From assembly GCF_019345465.1 (NCBI RefSeq), contig NZ_JAHKRC010000002.1:62001-126000 (forward strand): DNA of 64,000 bases, in the 5' to 3' direction. Made by a program: the position numbers and the translations under genes. Positions 1 through 7,515 of the stretch are shown in pieces. Source of the DNA: Pseudomonas sp. NKUCC02_KPG (GTDB lineage Bacteria > Pseudomonadota > Gammaproteobacteria > Pseudomonadales > Pseudomonadaceae). How positions within the stretch are numbered: position 1 is the stretch's first letter; every line of letters begins with the position of its first letter. The notes under the pieces were generated by a model that was not told the DNA's origin, made no database searches, and was given only the letters and a program-made list of their open reading frames with translations.

Positions 1-33
1 CAACGATGCGAATTTTTCCTGGATCAGGCTCAT
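1..33 (-). CDS. Partial gene leaving the left edge, function unknown
   Basis: Only the first 11 codons (MSLIQEKFASL) lie in the window. The ATG is preceded on the minus strand by GGAG (42-45), 8 nt upstream, so the start is credible. The gene is divergent from the ankyrin-repeat gene and shares the intergenic region that carries a strong inverted repeat. The visible residues are too few to name a family. Confidence 0.5.
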   Translation of the reverse strand, partial: MSLIQEKFASL

Positions 34-140
34 GTGTTTTGCTCCATAGCTCTTGAAGGGCTTCTATGGAGGAGAGGTTGCAGCGATTGTGCCACTATTC
101 TTTTTTTAGAAAATCCTTATAAATCAATAGCTTGTATTTA

Positions 141-171
141 ATGCAAAATGCACTTGTCGTGCATTTTGCAT
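141..171. promoter_or_regulatory. Perfect 13-bp inverted repeat, probable operator
   Basis: ATGCAAAATGCAC (141-153) and GTGCATTTTGCAT (159-171) are perfect inverted copies separated by 5 nt. A third partial copy, GTGCAT then TGCATTTTGC, lies at 183-200. The repeats sit in the AT-rich gap between two divergent genes, which fits a dimeric regulator binding an operator array. No T-run follows, so a terminator is less likely. The regulator cannot be named from the sequence. Confidence 0.55.
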
Positions 172-324
172 GAAGGGCCATCGTGCATCCTGCATTTTGC
201 CCAGTTGATATGAGCGTCTGAGCGTCGATTGATTGTTTCTATGGTCATCTTGCGAAGAAAAGGGATGACACCTTTGCTCCGTCTCAGGAAACTAGGTTTT
301 TTTGTAGCGAAGGTGGAGCTTTAC

Positions 325-858
325 ATGTCAGACAACAAGCCAGCAGATCAAGCCCGGCAGATGAGCCCTGAAGAGGCCGCCGACTTTGCCGAACAGGTGT
401 TCAACAAGGCGCGCGACGGCGATGCTGCGATGCTGGCCGCTCTGTTGAGCAAGGGATTGCCGGCCAACTTGCGCAATCACAAGGGCGATACCTTGCTGAT
501 GCTGGCCAGCTATCACGGGCACGTAGAGGCGGTTAAGGTGCTGCTCGAGCACAATGCCGATCCCGAAATCCGCAATGAAAACGGCCAGAGCCCGATTGCC
601 GGTGCTGCGTTCAAGGGTGATCTGCACATGGTCAAAACCCTCGTCGAGGGCGGTGCACAAGTCGAAGGCGCTTCGTTTGATGGCCGGACCGCGTTGATGA
701 TGGCCGCCATGTTCAATCGCACCGAGATCATTGATTACCTGATCAGCAAGGGTGCAGATCCCAAGGCCAAGGATGCCAATGGCATCACGGCACTGGATGC
801 GGCCAAGACCATGGGCGCAACCGACGCTGTGGCCAAACTCGAGAAGCTGTCGGGCTGA
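325..858 (+). CDS. Ankyrin-repeat protein
   Basis: A 177-residue protein made mostly of ankyrin repeats. Four repeat units can be read: GDTLLMLASYHGHVEAVKVL, then NGQSPIAGAAFKGDLHMVK, DGRTALMMAAMFNRTEIID and a final NGITALDAAKTMGATDAVA. There is no signal peptide or membrane segment, so it should be cytoplasmic. Ankyrin proteins bind other proteins; the partner is unknown. The start at 325 was chosen over an upstream in-frame ATG at 229 because GGAG lies 7 nt before it and the extra N-terminal residues do not look like a domain. A short inverted repeat follows the stop. Confidence 0.85.
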   Translation: MSDNKPADQARQMSPEEAADFAEQVFNKARDGDAAMLAALLSKGLPANLRNHKGDTLLMLASYHGHVEAVKVLLEHNADPEIRNENGQSPIAGAAFKGDLHMVKTLVEGGAQVEGASFDGRTALMMAAMFNRTEIIDYLISKGADPKAKDANGITALDAAKTMGATDAVAKLEKLSG

Positions 859-867
859 TTGCCCTTG

Positions 868-899
868 AAGGGCGCAATTGTTATATCCTGCGCGCCCTT
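868..899 (+). terminator. Possible weak terminator after the ankyrin gene
   Basis: AAGGGCGC (868-875) and GCGCCCTT (892-899) can pair with a 16-nt loop, followed by an AT-rich stretch but no clean T-run. It sits just after the ankyrin gene stop and before the next start at 926. Confidence 0.35.
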
Positions 900-925
900 A
901 AATTTCCTTGTGACAGGCCTCGCCC

Positions 926-1456
926 ATGAAAACCACTCTCGTTGAACTCATCAGCAAAATCAGCTCTGGGTGCATGGGTGACGACGAAATCGCCACAATC
1001 GCTGATGAGGCGGCTCAAGCTTACGCTGATCAGGCAGGCTTTCTGGCCGCCAATCCGGACATCAACTACGACGACAGCTTCCCTATCCCGCTGGGCGAGT
1101 GGGTGATTGTGGGTAGCTTGCCGGACACGGTGTTGTTCCAGGCAGATACGTACATGGATCTGTTTGCCCAGATCGTAGCCTCGTTTGGCCCGGACGTAGC
1201 GTTCAATATCAAGCCCAAGCAGTTGGCCAAGACCGAGCCGCTGACGGCGCTTAACCGGATCCAGATCCAGATGGGCAGCATGAGCGCCGATAAGGGGGGT
1301 TATGTGCTGTTGAACCTGAGCCAGCCGCTGGATGACGAGATTCAAGTGGTACTGGTGTATGGCAACGACGTGCCTCGCGTGCTGGAGTTGTGTGCCCAGG
1401 CGGGTATCGCGGCAGCGCCTTCGCTCGAAGCCTTGAAGGTTGCCGTGCACGGCTGA
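926..1456 (+). CDS. Conserved hypothetical protein
   Basis: A 176-residue, acidic, soluble protein without signal peptide or membrane segments. I do not recognise a named family. It has an alpha-helical N-terminus, a middle part with hydrophobic strands (LGEWVIVGSLPDTVLFQ) and a C-terminal segment ending in ALKVAVHG. Codon use matches its neighbours, and the frame is open over its whole length with no serious competitor, so it is very probably a real gene. The ribosome-binding site is weak. It may be co-transcribed with the ankyrin gene if the hairpin between them is leaky. Confidence 0.7.
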   Translation: MKTTLVELISKISSGCMGDDEIATIADEAAQAYADQAGFLAANPDINYDDSFPIPLGEWVIVGSLPDTVLFQADTYMDLFAQIVASFGPDVAFNIKPKQLAKTEPLTALNRIQIQMGSMSADKGGYVLLNLSQPLDDEIQVVLVYGNDVPRVLELCAQAGIAAAPSLEALKVAVHG

Positions 1457-1539
1457 AACCATGCCTGTGCAATTAAAAGCGGAACCCTGGCTGCGGGTGA
1501 CTATCCTATGTGCACACGTACTCACTCAGGAGCGTCATC

Positions 1540-1731
1540 ATGGGTTCAACGTTTAATGGTCTGATCGGTTTGATCATTCTGGCTCTCGATATCTGGGCCA
1601 TCATCAACGTGCTTAAAAGTGGTGCGGGTACCGGGGCAAAAATCCTCTGGATCTTGCTGATTCTGTTCCTGCCGGTGTTGGGGCTGGTCATTTGGGCCAT
1701 CGCCGGGCCGCGGGGTAATGTGCGGATTTAA
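1540..1731 (+). CDS. Small membrane protein with PLDc_N domain
   Basis: A 63-residue protein with two predicted membrane helices (about residues 5-24 and 34-54) and the pattern of the phospholipase D nuclease N-terminal domain (PLDc_N): a first helix ending in DIWAIINVL, a short polar loop, then ILWILLILFLPVLGLVIW and a basic tail. PLDc_N peptides stand alone in many bacteria and have no catalytic residues; their role is unknown, possibly envelope-associated. The start at 1540 has CAGGAG 6 nt upstream, better than the in-frame ATG at 1510. A strong terminator follows. Confidence 0.8.
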   Translation: MGSTFNGLIGLIILALDIWAIINVLKSGAGTGAKILWILLILFLPVLGLVIWAIAGPRGNVRI

Positions 1732-2099
1732 GCTGCTGCGCGATCAATCGGCGGTGCTGACACTCAACGGCGACGCAATGACTGGAAAGGGCCTGATGGC
1801 CCTTTCTTGTGTATCAAGATGTGCTTTGAACGAAATTTTCACGGAAACTTTAAGACAATTCGCACGCAAATTTTCGGCTTCACAACGTGTAAACGCCTCT
1901 AGTCCGGTGTTTAGCGGTTAGTGTCGGGCCAAATCCTGCGTAAAGAAGAGCGATGTTCCAGTGGAAATCCACGGGTGATCATGCAACATTTGCCCCCCTA
2001 TGAGTGACCTCTCTGCCTGTGCCAAAGCGCATGGGTGCCAAGGGCAGGGCAATGCTCAATAAAGCCACTTCAACTTGAACCAATGGGTCCTAAAACGAC
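1732..2099. other. Intergenic region of about 370 bp
   Basis: Apart from the terminator at 1786-1808 nothing convincing is seen. Short open frames here lack ribosome-binding sites and recognisable protein features. The region presumably carries the promoter of the downstream sulfatase-family gene, but no clear -35/-10 pair was found. Confidence 0.5.
1786..1808 (+). terminator. Rho-independent terminator
   Basis: AAAGGGCC (1786-1793), loop TGAT, GGCCCTTT (1798-1805), then a short T/C tract. Perfect 8-bp stem downstream of the PLDc_N gene. Confidence 0.75.
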
Positions 2100-4178
2100 A
2101 TGGCAAACCCGGACGCCCCAAGCCAACAACATGCTGCCACGCGTGTGTTGCAACCGACCGTCAAATCGCATCTGGCGTTTACGCTGCTCTGTGCCTTGAT
2201 CATGATGGTGATGTTCACCCTGCTACGGGTGGCATTGCTGGTTTACAACCGGGAAATGATCCTCGATACCCCGGCCTCGACTTTCCTCGAAGCGTTCGCC
2301 AACGGCCTGCGTTTCGACTTGCGCATTGTCGTTTACTTCAGCATTCCACTGCTGTTGGCGCTGCTCAGTGTCAAGGCAATGGCCATGCGCGGGGTGCTGC
2401 GCTTCTGGCTTCTCGCAGCCTCCAGCCTGGCACTGTTTTTGGGCCTGATGGAGATGGACTTCTACCGTGAGTTCCATCAACGCCTCAACGGCCTGGTTTT
2501 CCAGTACGTCAAGGAAGACCCGAAAACCGTCATGAGCATGTTGTGGTATGGCTTCCCGGTAGTGCGTTACCTGTTGGCCTGGGCCGTAGGCACCGTGATC
2601 CTGTACTTCGCATTCCGTGGTGCAGACCGCGTAACCCGTCCAAGTGCTGGCGCAGTTGCCTCGGGCACTTCGCGCACTGTAGCGCCGTGGTATGGCCGTG
2701 TTGCCGTGTTCATGGTGCTGCTGCTGGTGTGTGTGGTTGCGGCTCGCGGCACCCTGCGTCAGGGGCCTCCGCTGCGCTGGGGTGATGCCTACACAACGGA
2801 CTCCAACTTCGCTAACCAGTTGGGTCTCAACGGTTCCCTGTCCCTGATTGCTGCTGCCAAAAGCCGCTTCGGTGACGATCGCACCAATATCTGGAAGGCC
2901 ACGCTGGAAGAGCCTGTGGCTCAGCAGACCGTGCGCGACATGCTGCTGACCGAACACGACAAGCTGGTCGATCCGGATACGGCCCCTGTGCGCCGTGACA
3001 CCACGCCGCCTGCGGAAAAAACCCTGCCGATCAAGAACGTTGTTGTGATCCTGATGGAAAGCTTCGCCGGACACTCGGTGGGTGCGCTGGGTCGCCCGGG
3101 CAATATCACGCCTTACTTCGACAACCTGTCCAAGGAAGGCTTGCTGTTTGAGCGCTTCTTCTCCAACGGCACCCATACCCATCAGGGCATGTTCGCCACT
3201 ATGGCCTGCTTCCCGAACCTGCCGGGTTTTGAATACCTGATGCAAACCCCGGAAGGTAGCCACAAGTTGTCCGGCCTGCCGGAATTGCTGAGTGCCCGCA
3301 AGTTCGATGATGTGTATGTCTACAACGGTGATTTTGCCTGGGACAACCAGTCGGGCTTCTTCAGCAACCAGGGCATGACTACTTTTGTGGGTCGTAACGA
3401 TTTCGTTAACCCTGTGTTCTCGGACCCTACCTGGGGCGTATCTGACCAGGACATGTTCAACCGTGGCCTCGAAGAGCTGAAAAAGCGTGAAGGTAAAGAG
3501 CCTTTCTATGCGTTGCTGCAAACCCTGTCCAACCACACGCCGTATGCCTTGCCTACGCCGTTGCCGGTTGAGCCGGTGACTGATCGTGGTTCGCTCAACG
3601 AGCATTTGACGGCGATGCGTTACTCCGACTGGGCGTTGGGGCAGTTCTTCGAAAAAGCGCGTAAAGAGCCGTACTTCAAGGAAACCCTGTTTGTCGTGGT
3701 CGGCGACCACGGGTTCGGCAACGAACAGCAAATTTCCGAGATGGACCTTGGGCGTTTTAACGTGCCATTGCTGCTGATCGGGCCTGGTATTCAGGAGAAG
3801 TTCGGTGCCCGAAATGACACCGTGGGGACTCAGGTCGATATCGTGCCGACTATCATGGGTCGTCTGGGTGGCGAGTTCCGTCAGCAATGCTGGGGCCGTG
3901 ACCTGCTGACCCTGCCAGAAGGCGACAAGGGCAGCGGTGTGATCAAGCCGTCCGGCAGTGACCAGACCGTGGCGATCATCAGTGACGACTACTTGCTGGT
4001 TCAACCCAAGGATATGCCGGCCAAGGTTTGGCAGTACAAATTGGGCGCCAATGCTGACGCAAAAGTGGTAACCGATTCGCCTGAAGCGACCGAGCTTAAG
4101 ACAAAGCTCGAATCCTTCCTGCAAACCGCTACCAAAAGCCTGCTGGATAACACCGCAGGCGTGGCTGATCCCAAGTAA
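2100..4178 (+). CDS. LtaS/OpgB-like membrane sulfatase-fold phosphotransferase
   Basis: A 692-residue inner-membrane protein. The first ~220 residues hold about five membrane helices (near 24-49, 75-92, 98-118, 153-172, 200-215), followed by a periplasmic sulfatase-fold domain (about 310-640). Metal and active-site elements of the alkaline-phosphatase/LTA-synthase superfamily are present: Glu320 in VVVILMES, a nucleophile-region Thr at 358 or 360 in SNGTHTHQG, and the Asp-His pair in VVGDHGFGN. Gram-negative members transfer phosphoglycerol-type or similar groups to envelope glycans; the acceptor here is unknown. The gene is monocistronic with its own terminator. A large antisense open frame inside it is an artefact of GC-rich coding sequence. 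Confidence 0.88.
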   Translation: MANPDAPSQQHAATRVLQPTVKSHLAFTLLCALIMMVMFTLLRVALLVYNREMILDTPASTFLEAFANGLRFDLRIVVYFSIPLLLALLSVKAMAMRGVLRFWLLAASSLALFLGLMEMDFYREFHQRLNGLVFQYVKEDPKTVMSMLWYGFPVVRYLLAWAVGTVILYFAFRGADRVTRPSAGAVASGTSRTVAPWYGRVAVFMVLLLVCVVAARGTLRQGPPLRWGDAYTTDSNFANQLGLNGSLSLIAAAKSRFGDDRTNIWKATLEEPVAQQTVRDMLLTEHDKLVDPDTAPVRRDTTPPAEKTLPIKNVVVILMESFAGHSVGALGRPGNITPYFDNLSKEGLLFERFFSNGTHTHQGMFATMACFPNLPGFEYLMQTPEGSHKLSGLPELLSARKFDDVYVYNGDFAWDNQSGFFSNQGMTTFVGRNDFVNPVFSDPTWGVSDQDMFNRGLEELKKREGKEPFYALLQTLSNHTPYALPTPLPVEPVTDRGSLNEHLTAMRYSDWALGQFFEKARKEPYFKETLFVVVGDHGFGNEQQISEMDLGRFNVPLLLIGPGIQEKFGARNDTVGTQVDIVPTIMGRLGGEFRQQCWGRDLLTLPEGDKGSGVIKPSGSDQTVAIISDDYLLVQPKDMPAKVWQYKLGANADAKVVTDSPEATELKTKLESFLQTATKSLLDNTAGVADPK

Positions 4179-4192
4179 TCAGCCCGATAAAT

Positions 4193-4219
4193 AAAAAGAG
4201 GCCTCAGGGCCTCTTTTTT
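4193..4219 (+). terminator. Strong rho-independent terminator
   Basis: AAAAAGAGGCC (4193-4203), loop TCAG, GGCCTCTTTTTT. A-tract and T-tract on both sides make it usable from both directions; it also sits downstream of the minus-strand DUF3309 gene. Confidence 0.9.
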
Positions 4220-4234
4220 ATTGCGCTGCAGACG

Positions 4235-4387
4235 TCAGATCTTGCCGAGCAGGAGCAATATCAACAGCACTACCAGCACGGTCCCGATAATGCCCGAGGG
4301 GCCGTATCCCCAGCTTTTTGAGTGCGGGAACACCGGCAGTCCGCCGACTAACAGCAAAATAAGAACGATCAGAAGAATTGTGGTCAT
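4235..4387 (-). CDS. DUF3309 small membrane protein
   Basis: A 50-residue gene. The reading is MTTILLIVLILLLVGGLPVF, then PHSKSWGYGPSGIIG and a second hydrophobic stretch ending LLLLGKI. The pattern of two membrane helices around a conserved loop with PxxPHSxxWGYxPSG is characteristic of the DUF3309 family. Function unknown; members are often linked to envelope stress. AAGGA lies 9 nt before the ATG. It converges on the sulfatase gene and shares its bidirectional terminator. Confidence 0.88.
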   Translation of the reverse strand: MTTILLIVLILLLVGGLPVFPHSKSWGYGPSGIIGTVLVVLLILLLLGKI

Positions 4388-4594
4388 GAATATTTCCTTC
4401 TTTATTGTGTTGCGCCGATAGGCAGTTTTTTGGGGCGCCGCTTGAGATACAGGGGTGGGCAGTGCTTATAAAATCCGACTCGAGCGCAAGGTGAATAATT
4501 CAATTTTTATTCAGGGCGGTCTTAAAAGACTTCGACCTTGATCACCAGCAGGCCCGCAGGTAGGGTGGCGCGCTGCATATCTGGAGACACGCGC

Positions 4595-4927
4595 ATGCTC
4601 AACTACGTATGGTTTTTTTTGGCAGCTCTGTTTGAAATTGCAGGTTGCTATGGGTTTTGGATGTGGTTGCGCCAGGACAAAAGCCCATGGTGGGCGTTGC
4701 CGGCGATCGTGAGTCTGGTGTTGTTTGCCTTGCTGCTGACCAAGGTCGAAGCGGCTTATGCCGGGCGTGCCTATGCCGCCTATGGCGGGATTTACATTGT
4801 GACGTCCATTGCCTGGCTGGCGGTCGTTGAGCGCATTCGACCACTGGGTTCAGACTGGATTGGGGTAGGGTTGTGTGTGATTGGCGCCACCATCATCTTG
4901 CTGGGACCGCGCTTTTCAAGCCCTTAA
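4595..4927 (+). CDS. UPF0060 (YnfA) small membrane protein
   Basis: A 110-residue protein with four membrane helices, matching the usual length and motifs of the YnfA/UPF0060 family: an opening [20 protein letters not shown], the loop segment [19 protein letters not shown], and the closing [19 protein letters not shown]. The family is related to small multidrug resistance transporters, but its substrate is not settled. The start at 4595 was chosen because GGAG lies 8 nt upstream and the family begins close to this methionine; the in-frame ATG at 4538 would add unrelated residues. Confidence 0.92.
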   Translation: MLNYVWFFLAALFEIAGCYGFWMWLRQDKSPWWALPAIVSLVLFALLLTKVEAAYAGRAYAAYGGIYIVTSIAWLAVVERIRPLGSDWIGVGLCVIGATIILLGPRFSSP

Positions 4928-4950
4928 AGCCTTGTTCGACCGTTAGTCTG

Positions 4951-5053
4951 TAGGAGGTATCCGAGGAAGTAGTAGGCGTGCGCTGAATTCATTTGTAGGG
5001 ATTGATGGGTAGTTTTACGCAGTGCAGTCTTTATGCCTACTCAGATCCTAGGA
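4951..5053 (+). promoter_or_regulatory. CsrA leader with repeated GGA motifs
   Basis: The leader of the CsrA-like gene holds GGA trinucleotides at 4953, 4965, 4999 and 5051, the last being the Shine-Dalgarno AGGA itself, 8 nt before the ATG. CsrA/RsmA proteins bind AnGGA in leaders and often regulate their own translation this way. Binding by this protein or another Rsm protein is inferred. Confidence 0.4.
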
Positions 5054-5061
5054 TGACAGCC

Positions 5062-5265
5062 ATGCAGATACTTAGTCGTGCCGCAAGCGAGCGTATTTCA
5101 ATCGGATCAGAAATAACGCTGTGCGTTATTGCCGTAAACGGTACAAGCGTGCGCCTGGGGGTCGAGGCCCCCAGGGACATCAGTGTTCATCGCGATGAAA
5201 TCTATAAGCGGATACGAGACCGCAATACTGGGCGCCTTGCCAGCGGCGAACTTGCAAAGGATTAA
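5062..5265 (+). CDS. Divergent CsrA/RsmA-family RNA-binding protein
   Basis: A 67-residue protein clearly of the CsrA fold: MQILSRAASERISIGSEITL, then a VNGTSVRLGVEAPRDISVHR core and EIYKRI. CsrA proteins dimerise and bind GGA in mRNA leaders, mainly through a basic pair near residues 4-7 and Arg44. Here Leu4 and Arg6 are kept, Arg44 is kept in VHRDEI, but residue 7 is Ala where canonical RsmA/RsmE have Arg or Lys, and residue 8 is Ala rather than Val. The protein is also ~5 residues longer than typical at its C-terminus. The start at 5062 is favoured by AGGA 8 nt upstream. Its stop overlaps that of the convergent yheU gene. It is probably an extra Rsm paralogue rather than the main RsmA. Confidence 0.88.
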   Translation: MQILSRAASERISIGSEITLCVIAVNGTSVRLGVEAPRDISVHRDEIYKRIRDRNTGRLASGELAKD

Positions 5266-5489
5266 TCAAAGAACTCTTTTGGCACTGCGTGCTTGGGCAT
5301 CAGCTGGCACTGTTGGCTTTCAAGGTCGAAAAAAATAACCGCTTGCCCTTTGCTCAGCGCATGTCGGACACGCAGCACGCGGGTTTCCTGAGGCGTGTCA
5401 TCGCCGTTGTCAGTGCCATCACGGCTTACGAAATCTTCGATCAGGCGGGTGAGGGTGTCGGGTTCAAGCTGGTCGTAGGGAATGAGCAT
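5262..5489 (-). CDS. YheU family protein
   Basis: A 75-residue protein starting MLIPYDQLEPDTLTRLIEDF, the typical opening of the YheU family (small acidic proteins of unknown function). Conserved later elements include the VRHALSKGQAVIFFDLESQ stretch, where members have a GxxVI(V/F)(F/Y)D motif. Soluble, no signal. It is downstream of the TrpD/YbiB-like gene on the same strand with a 45-nt gap and could be the last gene of the tus operon. Its stop codon TAA overlaps the stop of the convergent csrA-like gene. Confidence 0.88.
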   Translation of the reverse strand: MLIPYDQLEPDTLTRLIEDFVSRDGTDNGDDTPQETRVLRVRHALSKGQAVIFFDLESQQCQLMPKHAVPKEFFD

Positions 5490-5534
5490 GGTGTGGTCTC
5501 GCAAAAAGGCAGAGTCGGGTGGCCAGCAACAGGT

Positions 5535-6536
5535 TTAGATCGATGTGTCACGATTGTCCCAATAGCGCTGTGCCAGCTCAAAGGCTTGCTCCCGGGGGGT
5601 GCCCAGCCCTCGCAATGCAAGGGCCATCGTCGACAACAGGGCCAATTGGGGGTAGCGGTCTTCGACTTCGCCACGCCAAAGCGCCTTGAGATGTTCCGGA
5701 TCCAGCGATGGGGGTTTGACATGGCGTTGTGACGACAAGGCGGGCCACTCTTCATCCCAGCTCACGCCTGCCGTTGTGCCGTAAAGATGGCTTGATGTGT
5801 CGGGATTGATTTCGACTTCGCCGCCATCACCCTTGATCACGATGCTGGTGTCTCCCAGCAAGCCACTGGCTTCTCGGTGCACGCTTTGATAGCCCGGATG
5901 GAAGATGCTTTGCAGGCCGCAGCGGGCACTCAGGGGGTTGAGAATGCGTGCCAGGGAGTGGATCGGCGAGCGCAGGCCCAGAGTGTTGCGCAGGTCTATC
6001 ATGCGCTGCAATTGCGGCGCCCAGTCCTGCAGCGGCATAAACGCCGGATTGCCTGTGTCCAGCGCTTCATTGACGCTCTGCCAGTTGCGGCACAGCGGGA
6101 TGCCAAGCACCTCAAGCAGCTGCTCACTGTACATTCGGCCCGCCGTATGAGCGCCTCCGCCATGCATGAAGATACGTACGCCGTTCTGGGCCAGGCACTT
6201 GGCGGCCAGCAGATACCAAGGCAAGTGGCGCTTTTTGCCTGCATAAGTCGGCCAGTCGATGTCGACCTTGATCGCGGGTGCTGCCAGGCGGTCTCTGACG
6301 GCTTCGGTGAAACCTGCCATTTCTTCTGAGCTTTCTTCCTTGTGCCGCAATAACATCAGAAAGGCCCCCAGCTGGGTGTCTTCTGCCTTGTCGTCGAGCA
6401 GCATGCCCATTGCCTCGCGAGCTTCTTCGCGGGTCAGGTTGCGGGCACCCCGTTTACCTTTGCCCAGGATGCGTACAAATTGAGCAAACGGGTGTTCGGC
6501 CGGAGTTTCGAGAGTCAGCGCAGCGGGAGTGTTCAT
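5535..6536 (-). CDS. TrpD/YbiB-like phosphoribosyltransferase-fold protein
   Basis: A 333-residue protein of the glycosyltransferase family 3 fold shared with anthranilate phosphoribosyltransferase. The N-terminal helical domain shows LTREEAREAMGMLLDDKAED, and the second domain has a glycine-rich HGGGAHTAGRMYSEQLL segment in place of the TrpD phosphoribose loop. Members called YbiB bind nucleic acid and are not proven enzymes, so I do not assign TrpD activity. The start ATG overlaps the stop of tusE (ATGA), so the two are translationally coupled, which ties the gene to the tRNA 2-thiolation operon. It could act on RNA. Confidence 0.82.
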   Translation of the reverse strand: MNTPAALTLETPAEHPFAQFVRILGKGKRGARNLTREEAREAMGMLLDDKAEDTQLGAFLMLLRHKEESSEEMAGFTEAVRDRLAAPAIKVDIDWPTYAGKKRHLPWYLLAAKCLAQNGVRIFMHGGGAHTAGRMYSEQLLEVLGIPLCRNWQSVNEALDTGNPAFMPLQDWAPQLQRMIDLRNTLGLRSPIHSLARILNPLSARCGLQSIFHPGYQSVHREASGLLGDTSIVIKGDGGEVEINPDTSSHLYGTTAGVSWDEEWPALSSQRHVKPPSLDPEHLKALWRGEVEDRYPQLALLSTMALALRGLGTPREQAFELAQRYWDNRDTSI

Positions 6537-6868
6537 AGGCAATTGGTCGGCTTGGGCAGGCCCGCCAGCTTGGCGGCGAGTTTGGCTGGGGTGCCATTAA
6601 ACAGTCGGTTGAGGTGCAAGCTGTTGCCTTTGTCGGGCCCCAGTTTCAGAGCGGTGTACTTGATCAGTGGGCGCGTGGCAGGAGACAGCTGGAACTCTTG
6701 ATAGAAGCTGCGCAACAACTCAAGGATTTCCCAGTGTTCGGGGCTTAGCTCGATGCCCGTTTGTACGGCCAGTGCCTGGGCGACTTCGGCAGACCAATCG
6801 TTGAGGTCCAGCAGGTAGCCGTCCTTGTCCAGTTCGATGCTTTTGCCGCTGAGAGTAAGCACATTCAT
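6533..6868 (-). CDS. tusE: Sulfur relay protein TusE/DsrC family
   Basis: A 111-residue DsrC/TusE protein. The C-terminus ends in PTNCL, with the family's penultimate cysteine at residue 110 that accepts the persulfide from TusD and passes it to MnmA for 2-thiouridine synthesis at tRNA position 34. Other family elements are the WSAEVAQALA helix near residue 25, LSPEHWEILELLR near 41 and the TRPLIKY segment near 65. It overlaps tusB by 4 nt upstream and the YbiB-like gene by 4 nt downstream. The full relay tusD-C-B-E is present in order, which supports the assignment. Confidence 0.93.
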   Translation of the reverse strand: MNVLTLSGKSIELDKDGYLLDLNDWSAEVAQALAVQTGIELSPEHWEILELLRSFYQEFQLSPATRPLIKYTALKLGPDKGNSLHLNRLFNGTPAKLAAKLAGLPKPTNCL

Positions 6869-7152
6869 AGCCAGGTGTTGACCTTGTCATAACGAATCGA
6901 CAGCTCGACGAAGGCTGGGTAATCAACACCCGTTGCCCATGTCGGGCATTTGAGGTTGCGCACCTGCAAGTCCTCTTCAAGGATAAAAACGGTTTTTTCT
7001 TCCAGGGATGTGAGGGCGCTGCCTTGTAGCTGCAGGGCGTATACCCCGTCGCCGCAAAGCAGCACGGCATCTTCACTGCCCAGCAAGCGCAGGCAGCTGC
7101 CCAGGCGGGTGTCTGAAAAAGGTGAGTGGCTCACAACGTGTAGGGTCGACAT
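6865..7152 (-). CDS. tusB: Sulfur relay protein TusB
   Basis: A 95-residue DsrH/TusB protein starting MSTLHVVSHSPFSDTRLGSC. It forms the TusBCD hexamer that relays sulfur from TusA to TusE in tRNA 2-thiolation. The central GSEDAVLLCGDGVYAL stretch matches the family's strand-loop with a GDGVY motif. It overlaps tusC by 1 nt and tusE by 4 nt. TusB is structural and does not need an active cysteine. Confidence 0.92.
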   Translation of the reverse strand: MSTLHVVSHSPFSDTRLGSCLRLLGSEDAVLLCGDGVYALQLQGSALTSLEEKTVFILEEDLQVRNLKCPTWATGVDYPAFVELSIRYDKVNTWL

Positions 7153-7514
7153 CAGAGGGTGATCACTTGGTCATAACGGTCAATGACTGCACGCACTTCA
7201 TCTGCTGACAGTGGCTGTACGTCAGCGACTGCAAGCCCTGCAGGCGAGATTCCACGCTCGTCAAGGCTGTGGCGGCAAGCATACAAATCCTCAACGCCAA
7301 ACATGGCCAGGGCTTGCAGGTTGGCGGTGAGGTTTTTTTGTTGAAGGGCGCCGGCGTTTTGTTCTGGAGCGAGCTGGAAAGTACCGTCATCCATAAACAG
7401 CAGGCCAATAGGCAAGTCAAATGCACCGCCCGCCAGAACGATGTCCAGTGCTTCTTTTGCCCCCGGGCCAGACCACGGAGCCTGGCGGCTGATAATCAAC
7501 AGTGACTTGGGCAT
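7152..7514 (-). CDS. tusC: Sulfur relay protein TusC
   Basis: A 120-residue DsrF/TusC protein. Family features are the SLLIISRQAPWSGPGAKEAL opening, the GLLFMDDGTFQL strand with the double aspartate, and the ALAMFGVEDLYACRHSL segment. It is the second subunit of the TusBCD sulfur relay. It follows tusD by a single base and overlaps tusB by one base, so the four genes read as one tightly packed operon. Confidence 0.93.
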   Translation of the reverse strand: MPKSLLIISRQAPWSGPGAKEALDIVLAGGAFDLPIGLLFMDDGTFQLAPEQNAGALQQKNLTANLQALAMFGVEDLYACRHSLDERGISPAGLAVADVQPLSADEVRAVIDRYDQVITL

Positions 7515-7515
7515 T

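Noticed and set aside
1718..1921. A 67-codon open frame after the PLDc_N gene
   Set aside because: It begins inside the previous gene, reads through the terminator hairpin and has no ribosome-binding site.
2223..4124. A 633-codon open frame on the minus strand inside the sulfatase-fold gene
   Set aside because: It is fully antisense to a gene with clear family motifs; its composition (rich in His, Gln, Arg) is that of a shadow of GC-rich coding DNA.
5535..6536. Calling the TrpD-like gene anthranilate phosphoribosyltransferase
   Set aside because: The phosphoribose-binding loop differs from TrpD and the neighbours are tRNA thiolation genes, not tryptophan genes.
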